Source: Pseudomonas peli
Lineage (GTDB): Bacteria > Pseudomonadota > Gammaproteobacteria > Pseudomonadales > Pseudomonadaceae
Reading direction: 5' to 3'
DNA length: 64,000 nt
NCBI RefSeq assembly: GCF_900099645.1
Contig: NZ_FMTL01000001.1
Location: forward strand, 1,054,001-1,118,000
The first letter of the stretch is position 1. Every line of letters starts with the position of its first letter. The notes beneath the pieces were generated by a model, which ran no database searches, had not been told where the DNA came from, and saw nothing but the letters and a program-made list of their open reading frames with translations. The position numbers were made by a program, and so were the translations under genes. Below are positions 1 to 8,095 of the stretch, one piece after another.

Positions 1-708
1 ATTGACAGCCGTTACAATTATTTCTTCCAACAGGGTCAAGCTAGCAATCAAGAAAACAGCCGATTCACACTATTACTTCTTGAGCAACAACTTGTTAAGG
101 CCGGCTATAGGCGTTTAGCAGACACGCCAATGGAAAGCGCATTCCCTAAAGCGGACCCTGCTGGAGGATGCGGCGCATTCATTGCAGGACAAGTAATTAC
201 TCCTGCAACAGGAGACCGCGGCATATGCCTCCGCTACCAAGCAGCAACCGTGGGCGAAAGTGACTGTCTTGGAAATTTAATACCAGGAACACCCGGAAAG
301 TCTTTTGATAAAGTTCCCAGCGATATAACTAAAACCTATCGAATAACGTTCACCCCAGGCACAGGAAAATCCGCAGGCTCACTACAATGCGGAGGCCAGG
401 AGCTTGTAGCGGGTATTGAAGATATAAATATCAGTTACGGTGTTGGCCCTAAGGGAAAACGCAGCGTTGAAAGCTTTACGGAAACTCCAACTGCTGACCA
501 AGTAGTTAGAGGCGTACGCTTTTCTGTACTTGCAAGTAGCGGCGAAGCTGACCTGCGAAAAGGCGTAGGAGAAGGCGTCGACAGCAAAGCCAAAGCAGAC
601 TGGATAACCTATTACGGTGGAAACAAAGCTGCGCTCGACGCTAAAGAGCATGGCCAGTTACTACTTATCGGGCAAGGCGCACAAACCCTTCGGAATATGA
701 TGCCATGA
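1..708 (+). CDS. pilW: Minor pilin PilW, 3' part (5' end outside window)
   Basis: The reading frame is open from base 1, so the N-terminal prepilin signal and first helix lie outside the window; the visible part is about 235 residues. It starts in a helix-like stretch (RYNYFFQQGQ, then LLLLEQQLVKAGYRRL) typical of the post-signal region of PilW, and continues into a cysteine-containing beta-rich domain. PilW is a minor pilin that helps prime assembly of the type IV pilus in the inner membrane (family knowledge). The assignment rests mainly on its place before pilX-pilY1-pilY2-pilE, the standard Pseudomonas order. Its stop codon overlaps the pilX start by 4 bp (ATGA). The sequence is clearly AT-richer than the chromosome after 6 kb. 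Confidence 0.85.
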   Translation: MDSRYNYFFQQGQASNQENSRFTLLLLEQQLVKAGYRRLADTPMESAFPKADPAGGCGAFIAGQVITPATGDRGICLRYQAATVGESDCLGNLIPGTPGKSFDKVPSDITKTYRITFTPGTGKSAGSLQCGGQELVAGIEDINISYGVGPKGKRSVESFTETPTADQVVRGVRFSVLASSGEADLRKGVGEGVDSKAKADWITYYGGNKAALDAKEHGQLLLIGQGAQTLRNMMP

Positions 709-1313
709 TCAAAACTCCAAGCTCCAAGCAACAGGGCGCGACGCTTATAGTTGCCCTAATAATGCTTTTGATCATTACGATCCTAGCAGTCGGTAGCATG
801 CGCGAAGTTACGCTTGAAAGCCGCATAACTGCTAACACAATTGAACAGAAGCGCCTACTTAACTTGGCAGACTCTGGCTTGCGTGAAGCAGAGCGCAGAT
901 TTAACAACACATTTACAGCCCAAGAGCCCGGTGAAGGTTGCGAGCTAACAAACAAAAAGTATCCTTGCTTAGTAAACTTAGCCGCACTCGGCCTTGACAT
1001 AAACGTGCTACACGCTGACCCCAGAGAGTTCGACAAAATAGACCCATCGGATGCACGAGCCTGGATGCCTTATATAGGCTCAGACATTGACAACCCAACG
1101 ACTCTAGACCCAACAAGAACTATCACCTGGAACAGTGTACCAATCCCGTCTGGCGAGCAGAACAATGAAGCTCTAAACCCAGAGTACGGCAATTTAATGC
1201 GCGGGGAAGGCACATTCTTTTATGCCACTAACAGCAGAGCCCAAGCCACAACAGGCACAGAAGGTTCAGCACTGCTGCAGTCTACTGTAGCCCGCGTCTA
1301 TACAAGCAACTGA
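705..1313 (+). CDS. pilX: Minor pilin PilX
   Basis: A 202-residue protein with a prepilin-type N-terminus: a short basic leader, then QQGATLIVALIMLL, where cleavage is expected after the Gly. The mature protein lacks the Glu at position 5 found in most pilins, a trait of the PilX/GspK class that sits at the pilus tip (family knowledge). The rest is a variable globular domain with two cysteines (about residues 79 and 87). The start ATG overlaps the pilW stop (ATGA), so the two are probably translationally coupled. PilX works with PilW, PilY1 and other minor pilins to initiate pilus assembly. Confidence 0.9.
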   Translation: MIKTPSSKQQGATLIVALIMLLIITILAVGSMREVTLESRITANTIEQKRLLNLADSGLREAERRFNNTFTAQEPGEGCELTNKKYPCLVNLAALGLDINVLHADPREFDKIDPSDARAWMPYIGSDIDNPTTLDPTRTITWNSVPIPSGEQNNEALNPEYGNLMRGEGTFFYATNSRAQATTGTEGSALLQSTVARVYTSN

Positions 1314-1324
1314 CGGAGAGCACA

Positions 1325-4300
1325 ATGAACGCACTTTTAGTAAAAGGCAGTAAGTTACTGACAGCTAGCTCTCTCAGTATTGCAATTATGACCAGCGCAC
1401 AACAAGCCCACGCAGCTGCAATGGTTCCAAGCCAACAACCTCTATTTCTTACGCAAGGTGTCGCACCAAACATCTTAGTAACTCTCGATGACTCGGGCAG
1501 TATGGCATTCGCTTACGCCCCCGATGCGGCACAGAGCCAACGAAACAAAAACTATTTTAAATCCAACTATTTTAACCCCATGTACTACTCGCCAACAACG
1601 GAGTACAAACTCCCTAAAAAAGTAACCTTAGTTTCTGGCGAATTAAAGATAACTGAATACGACGCACCTACATTCACCGCCGCATGGAAAAATGGCTTCA
1701 CCAAGGCCTCAGCTATTAGCCTTGCATCGAACTATGCTGCCACCGTAGAGTATGGGCGCGGCGCAGATGCGAATACGGCAGCAGATGGCCGCGCGCATTA
1801 CTACGAGTACCGACCAACCAACGCAAATTGCAATAAAACAAAAACTGACGAAGATTGCTATAGCAGAGTAAATATTCCTGCGACCGCAGCTGCAGAGAAA
1901 AACTTTGCGATCTGGTATTCATTTTATCGAACTCGTGCGCTGGCCACACAAACAGCTGCCAATCTCGCGTTCTACTCACTACCGGAAAACGTCCGCCTTA
2001 CATGGCAGGTACTAAACAACAGCAGTTGTAACGTGATGGGTAGCGGCTCGAGCTCTGGCAACTGCAACACTAACTATCTACGGGAGTTTTCAGGCCAGCA
2101 CCGAGCTAACTTCTTCACTTGGCTTGAGAAACTAAGCGTAACTGGTGGCACACCATTACGCCAAGCTATGCAGCGCGCAGGTAATTTTCTAAGCCAAACA
2201 GGCATTAATGGCCCCTATGCATACTCGCTGGGTAAACAAACAAATCCAGAGTATGCGTGCCGCCCCTCCTACCATATTTTAATGACCGACGGTATCTGGA
2301 ACAGCGACAGTGCCTCGGTGGGTAATGCTGACAACACAAACATCGCAACACTCCCAGACGGTAAATCCTATACGGCTATTGCGCCGTACAAGGATGGTGC
2401 AAGCAATACAGTTGCAGACCTTGCCTTCAACTACTGGAGACAGGATGCACGCACAAATATAGATAACAAGATCAAGCCATTTATCTCCGCGGCGAATCCT
2501 ACTGATTCGACAAAAGAGTATTGGGATCCGCGCAACAATCCGTCCACATGGCAGAACATGACCACGTTCACCCTAGGCCTTGGACTGACCTCAAGCCTCA
2601 CAAGCCCCGCTTGGGGCGGGTCAACCTTCGAGGGGGATTATGGCAAACTCGCAGACGGCTCTATTGCATGGCCAGCGGCGTCTGCTGATTCTGCAAACAA
2701 CGTGTATGACCTTTGGCATGCGGCGATTAACTCTCGTGGCGAGTTTTTCAGTGCCGATTCTCCCGAAGATATGGTGTCCGCGTTCCAAACTATCCTTACG
2801 CGTATCGGTGATCGCAATAACTCTGCCGCACGACCAGCAATTACAGCAAAACTGCAAGAAAGCCCGTCGGGCGACACCTTGCTGCGTTATGCATACCAGA
2901 GCAGCTTCGATAGTTCAAAAAACTGGGCTGGTGACTTGATTCGCTACAAACTCGAAGAAAAGTTTGGTATTACCGAGAAAATCAAGGAATGGAGCGCACA
3001 GGAAAAGCTTGAAGCACAAGATCCTGACAGCAGGAAAATAATGATTGCCGGCAACTCCGCAACAAACCTGGTTGATTTCCAGTGGAGCAATCTAAATGCA
3101 GCACAACGTGCACTGCTGAATCGTAACCCTGATAGCAACAATACGGTTGACGCATTAGGCGAGGCCAGGCTGCAATTCATCCGCGGTAAAAGTAATGAAA
3201 ACTTCAGAAACCGAGTAACGCGCCTCGGTGACATTATCAACTCCGCTCCGGCGGTGGTTGCCAACGCACAGTACCTTGCATATCTGGCCAACCCTATAGA
3301 GTTTGACAGCATTCCTTACGAGGACTTTAAAAGTAAAGTAGACACAACAAGCACAACACAAGGACGTAAACGGCTTATATATGTTGGCGCAAACGACGGC
3401 ATGCTCCATGCATTTGATGAAGCCACCGGTACAGAAGAGTTTGCATTTATACCATCAACTATTTTTGAAAAACTCAATCTACTAGCAGGCAATAGCTATA
3501 AGGGTAGTGCCCACCAGTTCTACGTTGATGGCAGCCCCGTAGTAGCAGACACGGTAATTGATGGTGAATGGCGCACAGTGCTAATCGGTACATTCAGGGC
3601 TGGCGGGAAAGGTATTTTCGCGCTGGATGTTACAGACCCAAGCAAAATCAAACTTCTATGGGAGATTAATCTTACTACTGAAGTGGACATGGGCCACAGC
3701 ATGCCAAAACCTACTGTTGCGCGCCTGCACAACGGCCAGTGGGCGGTAGTAACTGGTAATGGTTACTCCAGCCAGGATGACAAAGCCGCACTGTTAATTT
3801 TCAACGTTAAGGACGGCAGCCTTATTCGGAAGCTTGAAGTTAAAGGCAAAGAAGGTATTCCTAATGGGCTTTCAACACCAAAACTAGCTGACAACAACAG
3901 TGATGGTGTAGCGGATTATGCTTATGCTGGCGACCTTCAAGGAAATATGTGGCGTTTTGACTTACTGACCAAAACAACAGCTGACGTGAGCCTAGACTCT
4001 GAGCGCCTAGGGCGCACAACTGCAGTTTCTGGCGGCAAACTTGTCTCTGCCGAAAAACCAGAAAACGCCAAAAACTTTAAGGTTTCATTTGGTGGAAAAC
4101 CGCTATTTTCTGCACAAGCTAGTGATAACTCTAGCCAAGCAATTACGGCGGCTCCCTCCATCGTTCGACATCCCTCAAGCACGGGCTACATTATCGTCTT
4201 CGGCACAGGCAAATATTTCCAGTCCAGCGATGCGGGAGCCGATACAAGCCGAGCCCAAACTCTTTACGGCATATGGGATAAACAAACAAAAGGTCAAGCG

Positions 4301-4912
4301 GCCTTAACCACACCAAGCATCAATAGATCCAAGGTCGGGGCAGAATATACTTATCTTGCTGAGCAGACTTTCACGGAGGAAGTTAATAGTGCAACCTTTA
4401 CTAACGAAGCAGGGAGCAGTAACAATCGCAATATAAGGATACTTAGCCAGAACCCGCTCGAGTGGCACGATAGCACTACCGGCAAAGGGAAATACGGCTG
4501 GCTTCTCGACTTTAAAGTCAACACCACTCTCGAAGGAGAAATGGTAGTTGACGACATGATCGCTATTGGCCAGGTCTTACTCGCACAAACATTGACACCC
4601 AATGACGACCCCTGCGCGGACGGTGTATCGAACTGGACCTATGGCATAAACCCAGCAACCGGCGGGCGACTCGACTTTGCTGTTTTTGACCTTGCTCGCC
4701 AAGGCTATGTTGACTCCCGCTCAAACTATAAAAAATCTGACGGTACTACTGTTCCAGTTTCAGGCTACCAAAATGACGGTATGGGCGGCTTGATCGTGAC
4801 AACTACACCAGAAGGTCAAATCCAAGTATGCACATCGAGCAGCTGTGAAACTATTGACCCTGGCTTAGAGTCAAGTGGACGCCAAAGCTGGCGCATTGTT
4901 GAGGATTACTAA
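1325..4912 (+). CDS. pilY1: Type IV pilus tip adhesin/assembly factor PilY1
   Basis: A 1195-residue exported protein. Residues 1-31 form a signal peptide ending in AQQAHAA. A von Willebrand A-like part follows, with a MIDAS-type DDSGSM motif at 55-60. The C-terminal half matches the PilC/PilY1 beta-propeller, with repeated tryptophan and glycine blades such as LIYVGANDGMLHAFDEATG. A calcium-loop-like DNNSDGVAD lies near residue 857, resembling the site that controls pilus retraction in P. aeruginosa PilY1. PilY1 sits at the pilus tip, promotes extension and surface adhesion, and is linked to c-di-GMP surface sensing (established for P. aeruginosa). The start lies 11 bp after pilX, with a GGAGAG ribosome site. 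Confidence 0.95.
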   Translation: MNALLVKGSKLLTASSLSIAIMTSAQQAHAAAMVPSQQPLFLTQGVAPNILVTLDDSGSMAFAYAPDAAQSQRNKNYFKSNYFNPMYYSPTTEYKLPKKVTLVSGELKITEYDAPTFTAAWKNGFTKASAISLASNYAATVEYGRGADANTAADGRAHYYEYRPTNANCNKTKTDEDCYSRVNIPATAAAEKNFAIWYSFYRTRALATQTAANLAFYSLPENVRLTWQVLNNSSCNVMGSGSSSGNCNTNYLREFSGQHRANFFTWLEKLSVTGGTPLRQAMQRAGNFLSQTGINGPYAYSLGKQTNPEYACRPSYHILMTDGIWNSDSASVGNADNTNIATLPDGKSYTAIAPYKDGASNTVADLAFNYWRQDARTNIDNKIKPFISAANPTDSTKEYWDPRNNPSTWQNMTTFTLGLGLTSSLTSPAWGGSTFEGDYGKLADGSIAWPAASADSANNVYDLWHAAINSRGEFFSADSPEDMVSAFQTILTRIGDRNNSAARPAITAKLQESPSGDTLLRYAYQSSFDSSKNWAGDLIRYKLEEKFGITEKIKEWSAQEKLEAQDPDSRKIMIAGNSATNLVDFQWSNLNAAQRALLNRNPDSNNTVDALGEARLQFIRGKSNENFRNRVTRLGDIINSAPAVVANAQYLAYLANPIEFDSIPYEDFKSKVDTTSTTQGRKRLIYVGANDGMLHAFDEATGTEEFAFIPSTIFEKLNLLAGNSYKGSAHQFYVDGSPVVADTVIDGEWRTVLIGTFRAGGKGIFALDVTDPSKIKLLWEINLTTEVDMGHSMPKPTVARLHNGQWAVVTGNGYSSQDDKAALLIFNVKDGSLIRKLEVKGKEGIPNGLSTPKLADNNSDGVADYAYAGDLQGNMWRFDLLTKTTADVSLDSERLGRTTAVSGGKLVSAEKPENAKNFKVSFGGKPLFSAQASDNSSQAITAAPSIVRHPSSTGYIIVFGTGKYFQSSDAGADTSRAQTLYGIWDKQTKGQAALTTPSINRSKVGAEYTYLAEQTFTEEVNSATFTNEAGSSNNRNIRILSQNPLEWHDSTTGKGKYGWLLDFKVNTTLEGEMVVDDMIAIGQVLLAQTLTPNDDPCADGVSNWTYGINPATGGRLDFAVFDLARQGYVDSRSNYKKSDGTTVPVSGYQNDGMGGLIVTTTPEGQIQVCTSSSCETIDPGLESSGRQSWRIVEDY

Positions 4913-4914
4913 CC

Positions 4915-5232
4915 ATGAAAATGCATAAGACGCTGCTTCTTCTAGGAGTTCTTGTTTCTCCTACTCTACTGGCGGCCACCTTCGAAGAAGTGGGTCATAT
5001 TCAAGACGTTTCTGTTGAAAAAAACACAATCACTGTAAACGACAACAAATACTCACTGGCAAATTCCGTACTATCAGGTAATTCGCCAGTAATATTCTCG
5101 TTAAAACCAGGCGCTTTGATTAATTTTTCCGGCGACATCGGATCGCCAAATAACATCATTAAAAGCGTTTATATCCATGAGCTACCGCCACTAACGGCAG
5201 AAGAAATGGACGGACTCAAAAATGCAGAATAA
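4915..5232 (+). CDS. pilY2: PilY2-like small exported protein
   Basis: A 105-residue protein with a clear signal peptide (MKMHKTLLLLGVLVSPTLLAA) and a small beta-rich mature part of about 84 residues without cysteines. It begins 2 bp after the pilY1 stop and its end overlaps the pilE start by 11 bp, so it belongs to the minor pilin operon. The name rests on size, signal peptide and position between pilY1 and pilE, as in P. aeruginosa; I cannot assess sequence similarity beyond that. The role of PilY2 in pilus biogenesis is poorly defined. Confidence 0.75.
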   Translation: MKMHKTLLLLGVLVSPTLLAATFEEVGHIQDVSVEKNTITVNDNKYSLANSVLSGNSPVIFSLKPGALINFSGDIGSPNNIIKSVYIHELPPLTAEEMDGLKNAE

Positions 5233-5653
5233 GTACAAAGGCTTTACTTTAGTTGAGCTAATGATGGTTATCGCAATAATTGGGATCATCGCGTCTATTG
5301 CGATACCCAACTACAGCGAATATATGACTAGGACAAAGCGAACTGAAGCTATCGGCTTACTTAGTGATATTGCAGCTCGTCAAGAAAGATTCTTAGCACA
5401 GAACAATCGCTACATAACAAATAACGACGAGCTGGCCTTGCTGGGGGTACAGAAAACAGATACCGCAGCTAAGAAAATAATATCCGAGAACGGCTACTAC
5501 GAAGCCCAAGTATCCTCTGTCGCTAACGATGGCGGTTACACACTGACTGCAACACAAAAAATTGGCGACACTGCATGTGGAAACATGACGCTTAATGCCC
5601 TAGGTATAAAAGGCCGGTCTGGAACAAAGCCTGCGGAGGAATGCTGGAAATAA
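5222..5653 (+). CDS. pilE: Type IV pilin-like protein PilE
   Basis: A 143-residue type IVa pilin-like protein with a class III leader MQNKYKG, cleavage before Phe8, and the standard FTLVELMMVIAIIGIIASIA helix start with Glu at mature position 5. The C-terminus carries the usual disulfide pair (Cys119 and Cys141) bounding a D-region. In Pseudomonas PilE is a minor pilin that links the tip complex to the PilA fibre. The start ATG lies inside the end of pilY2 (11-bp overlap). It is the last gene of the operon and is followed 30 bp later by a strong hairpin. Confidence 0.92.
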   Translation: MQNKYKGFTLVELMMVIAIIGIIASIAIPNYSEYMTRTKRTEAIGLLSDIAARQERFLAQNNRYITNNDELALLGVQKTDTAAKKIISENGYYEAQVSSVANDGGYTLTATQKIGDTACGNMTLNALGIKGRSGTKPAEECWK

Positions 5654-5683
5654 CAAACACTCGCTATAGCCCTGGATCTACGC

Positions 5684-5722
5684 GCCCCGCCCTCCCATAT
5701 ATCTAATATGGAAGGGCGGGGC
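5684..5722 (+). terminator. Strong hairpin after the pil operon
   Basis: A long inverted repeat with arms of 16-17 bp (GCCCCGCCCT...AGGGCGGGGC outer part) and one mismatch, looped by ATCTA. It lies 30 bp after pilE. The T-run is short and displaced (TAGTTTT), so it may act as a terminator or as an mRNA-stabilising 3' hairpin. Confidence 0.7.
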
Positions 5723-6030
5723 TGGGGCTAGTTTTACCATCCCCAACCGTCAAACACGGCAGATTATTTCTAACACCAGTTAACATTCACGGGTTGCACA
5801 CGACACTTACTTCCCGCTCTCAATAGAAAACTCTATCTAAGCCTAATCTTCGACGTACGCCCCCACACTCATCACACCGATTGATCGCGACTGCACGTAT
5901 CAGAAAAAATTGGAATGGCGCGTTGATGCACTGACTATCAGAAGTTCCATAACACTCCCAAATGCAGAATATCAGGGATGCTCAGATGGAACATATGGAC
6001 TACATTGTGAATATACTAAGGGATTGAAGG
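5723..6030. other. AT-rich spacer between pilE and ispH
   Basis: About 300 bp without a convincing gene. One plus-strand frame is open from 5847 and encodes a cysteine-containing stretch (residues such as DCTY and YQGCSDGTYGLHCEY), but it has no good start or ribosome site and runs on antisense into the 3' end of ispH. Base composition resembles the pil cluster rather than the chromosome beyond it. It may be the remnant of a gene at the edge of an exchanged segment. Confidence 0.4.
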
Positions 6031-6978
6031 TTACTGCCTTGCAATTACCCTTAACTCCTTCGGCATCGAAAACGTCACATTCTCAGGCCGCCCCAGCAAC
6101 TCTTGTGCGCCAGTTGCGCCCCATTCGCTTAGCTGCTGTATCACTCCTTGCACCAGCACCTCCGGTGCAGATGCACCCGCAGTAATACCAATCCCTGCAA
6201 CTCCCACAAACCACTCCTGCTTGAGGTCCTCTGCGCCATCAATGAGATAGGCCGGGGTTCCCATGCGCTCCGCCAGTTCGCGCAAGCGGTTGGAGTTGGA
6301 GCTGTTGGGGCTGCCTACTACCAGTAGCACGTCGCATTCTGCAGCGAGTTGTTTGACAGCGTCCTGGCGGTTCTGGGTGGCATAGCAGATGTCGTCCTTA
6401 CGCGGGCCACCGATAGCGGGGAATTTGGCGCGTAGGGCGTCGATGACTTTGCTGGTGTCGTCCATCGACAGGGTGGTCTGAGTGACGAAAGCCAGTGCCT
6501 CTGAGTTACGTACCTGCAACTCGGCGACGTCCGTTTCGTCCTCTACCAGGTAGATGGCGCCGCCGTTGCTTGCGTCGTACTGGCCCATGGTGCCTTCGAC
6601 TTCCGGATGACCTTCGTGGCCGATCAGGATACACTCGCGCCCCTCTCGGCTGTAACGCACCACTTCCATATGCACCTTGGTTACCAGCGGACAGGTGGCG
6701 TCGAATATCTTCAGGCCGCGGCGCTCTGCTTCAGCGCGCACGGCCTGGGAGACACCATGAGCACTGAAGATAACGATGACATCGTCAGGAATCTGATCCA
6801 GCTCTTCGACGAAGATCGCTCCACGCGAACGCAGGTCTTCGACCACAAATTTGTTGTGCACCACTTCATGGCGCACATAGATCGGCGGACCGAAGACCTC
6901 CAGCGCGCGGTTGACGATTTCAATGGCGCGGTCGACGCCGGCACAGAAGCCGCGGGGATTGGCGAGTTTGATATGCAT
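6031..6978 (-). CDS. ispH: 4-hydroxy-3-methylbut-2-enyl diphosphate reductase
   Basis: A 315-residue IspH (LytB). It carries out the last step of the MEP isoprenoid pathway, reducing HMBPP to IPP and DMAPP with a [4Fe-4S] cluster. The three cluster cysteines are visible at 12 (NPRGFCAG), 96 (FDATCPLV) and 198 (DICYATQ). The [10 protein letters not shown] motif and the C-terminal [10 protein letters not shown] and PKELR segments are also present. Length and start ([14 protein letters not shown]) match the Pseudomonas family. It is the last gene of the minus-strand run ileS-lspA-fkpB-ispH, separated from fkpB by a REP-like element. Confidence 0.97.
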   Translation of the reverse strand: MHIKLANPRGFCAGVDRAIEIVNRALEVFGPPIYVRHEVVHNKFVVEDLRSRGAIFVEELDQIPDDVIVIFSAHGVSQAVRAEAERRGLKIFDATCPLVTKVHMEVVRYSREGRECILIGHEGHPEVEGTMGQYDASNGGAIYLVEDETDVAELQVRNSEALAFVTQTTLSMDDTSKVIDALRAKFPAIGGPRKDDICYATQNRQDAVKQLAAECDVLLVVGSPNSSNSNRLRELAERMGTPAYLIDGAEDLKQEWFVGVAGIGITAGASAPEVLVQGVIQQLSEWGATGAQELLGRPENVTFSMPKELRVIARQ

Positions 6979-7060
6979 GGCGGGTATCTCGACGGTAGGC
7001 CTTGCGGACTAGTGTACGGCGCGGCCGCACGCACTGGGGAAGCAATCTGTATAAGCCGCC

Positions 7061-7122
7061 GTGATCGCGAGGATCACGCGGGAACACTCAAGGCGAAAGC
7101 CGCTCCCACAGGAGCGGGCTAC
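7061..7122. repeat. REP-like palindromic element between fkpB and ispH
   Basis: Two hairpins lie close together: GTGATC-GCGAG-GATCAC at 7061-7077, and a REP-like core at 7092-7122 containing AGCCGCTCCCACAGGAGCGG. Sequences of the type GCTCC(C/T)ACAGG next to a GC-rich palindrome are typical extragenic REP elements in Pseudomonas. It ends 4 bp before the fkpB stop codon, so it could shape the fkpB mRNA 3' end. Confidence 0.65.
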
Positions 7123-7125
7123 ACC

Positions 7126-7578
7126 CTAGAGCGCTTTGACCTCAATAATCTCAACATCGAAGCTCAGCGCCTTGCCGGCCAGCGGGTGATTGAAGTCGAT
7201 GGTCACCTGACTGTCGTCAAAAGCTTTGACCACACCCGGCAGCTCGGCATTGGCGGCATCATTGAAGATCACCAGCAGGCCCTCAGACAGCTCCATATCC
7301 TGAAACTGGCTGCGCGGCATGACCTGGATATTCTGTGGATTGCCCTGACCAAAGCCCTGCTCCGGACTGATCGACAGGCTGCGTTTATCGCCCGCCTTCA
7401 AGCCGTAGATGGCCTGCTCAAAGCCAGGTAACAGGTTGCCATCGCCGACCTTGAAGGTGGCGGGCTTTTTATCGAAGGTGCTGTCGACCACATCGCCATT
7501 GTCCAGCTTGAGGGCGAAATGCAAGGTCACTTCCTTGTTCGGACCGATTCGCAGCTCTTGGATGAGAGGGTCAGTCAT
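7126..7578 (-). CDS. fkpB: FKBP-type peptidyl-prolyl isomerase, SlyD/FkpB class
   Basis: A 150-residue FKBP-type prolyl isomerase of the SlyD-like class, cytoplasmic, with a chaperone flap domain inserted in the FKBP fold. Recognisable are DGDVVDSTFD-type N-terminal residues (GDVVDSTFDKKP), LLPGFEQAIYGLKAGD, the acid loop SPEQGFGQ, and the flap ending in DFNHPLAGKALSFDVEI. An upstream in-frame start exists at 7725, but it lies inside lspA in another frame and gives an unrelated N-terminus, so I chose the ATG at 7578 ([10 protein letters not shown]). That start overlaps the lspA stop by 8 bp, giving a coupled lspA-fkpB-ispH order known in many Proteobacteria. Confidence 0.93.
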   Translation of the reverse strand: MTDPLIQELRIGPNKEVTLHFALKLDNGDVVDSTFDKKPATFKVGDGNLLPGFEQAIYGLKAGDKRSLSISPEQGFGQGNPQNIQVMPRSQFQDMELSEGLLVIFNDAANAELPGVVKAFDDSQVTIDFNHPLAGKALSFDVEIIEVKAL

Positions 7579-8095
7579 GAGCGGTTTCTCCGGACTTCTC
7601 ACTTTTGAACATATCCAGCGCCAGCAGGATGGCACCGCCGGTAATCGCCATATCGGCCACGTTGAAGGCCGGGAAATACCACTGCTGATGCCAGTGCAAC
7701 AGGATGAAGTCGACCACATGACCAAACACCACGCGGTCGACTAGGTTACCCAGCGCGCCGCCGAGCACCAACGCCAAGGCCACCGCAAGCCAGGTTTCGC
7801 CTGGTTTGAGGCGCTTGAGCCAAACCACCAGCACCCCGCTCACCACCACGGCAATCGCAGCGAAGAACCAGCGCTGCCAGCCCGCCGCATCTGCCAGGAA
7901 GCTGAACGCCGCGCCAGTGTTGTAGGCCAGGGTCCAGCTGAAGTAATCCGGAATAATCACGATCTGCTGGTACATGCTCAGGTTGTTGTCGAACCAAAAC
8001 TTGCTCGCCTGATCGACCACAAACACCAGCAGGCTCAGCCACAACCAGGCCAAACGCCCAAAACGACTGGCGTTAGACATGCCGTTATTACGCAT
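7571..8095 (-). CDS. lspA: Lipoprotein signal peptidase (signal peptidase II)
   Basis: An inner-membrane aspartyl protease that removes signal peptides from diacylglyceryl-modified prolipoproteins; the target of globomycin. It has four membrane segments, and the catalytic aspartates are in [10 protein letters not shown] (Asp120) and [10 protein letters not shown] (Asp148). Two starts are possible: ATG at 8095 (174 residues), with GAGG 9 bp upstream and overlapping the ileS stop, or ATG at 8080 ([10 protein letters not shown]), which matches the usual family N-terminus but has no visible ribosome site. I list the longer one. The end overlaps fkpB. Confidence 0.95.
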   Translation of the reverse strand: MRNNGMSNASRFGRLAWLWLSLLVFVVDQASKFWFDNNLSMYQQIVIIPDYFSWTLAYNTGAAFSFLADAAGWQRWFFAAIAVVVSGVLVVWLKRLKPGETWLAVALALVLGGALGNLVDRVVFGHVVDFILLHWHQQWYFPAFNVADMAITGGAILLALDMFKSEKSGETAHD

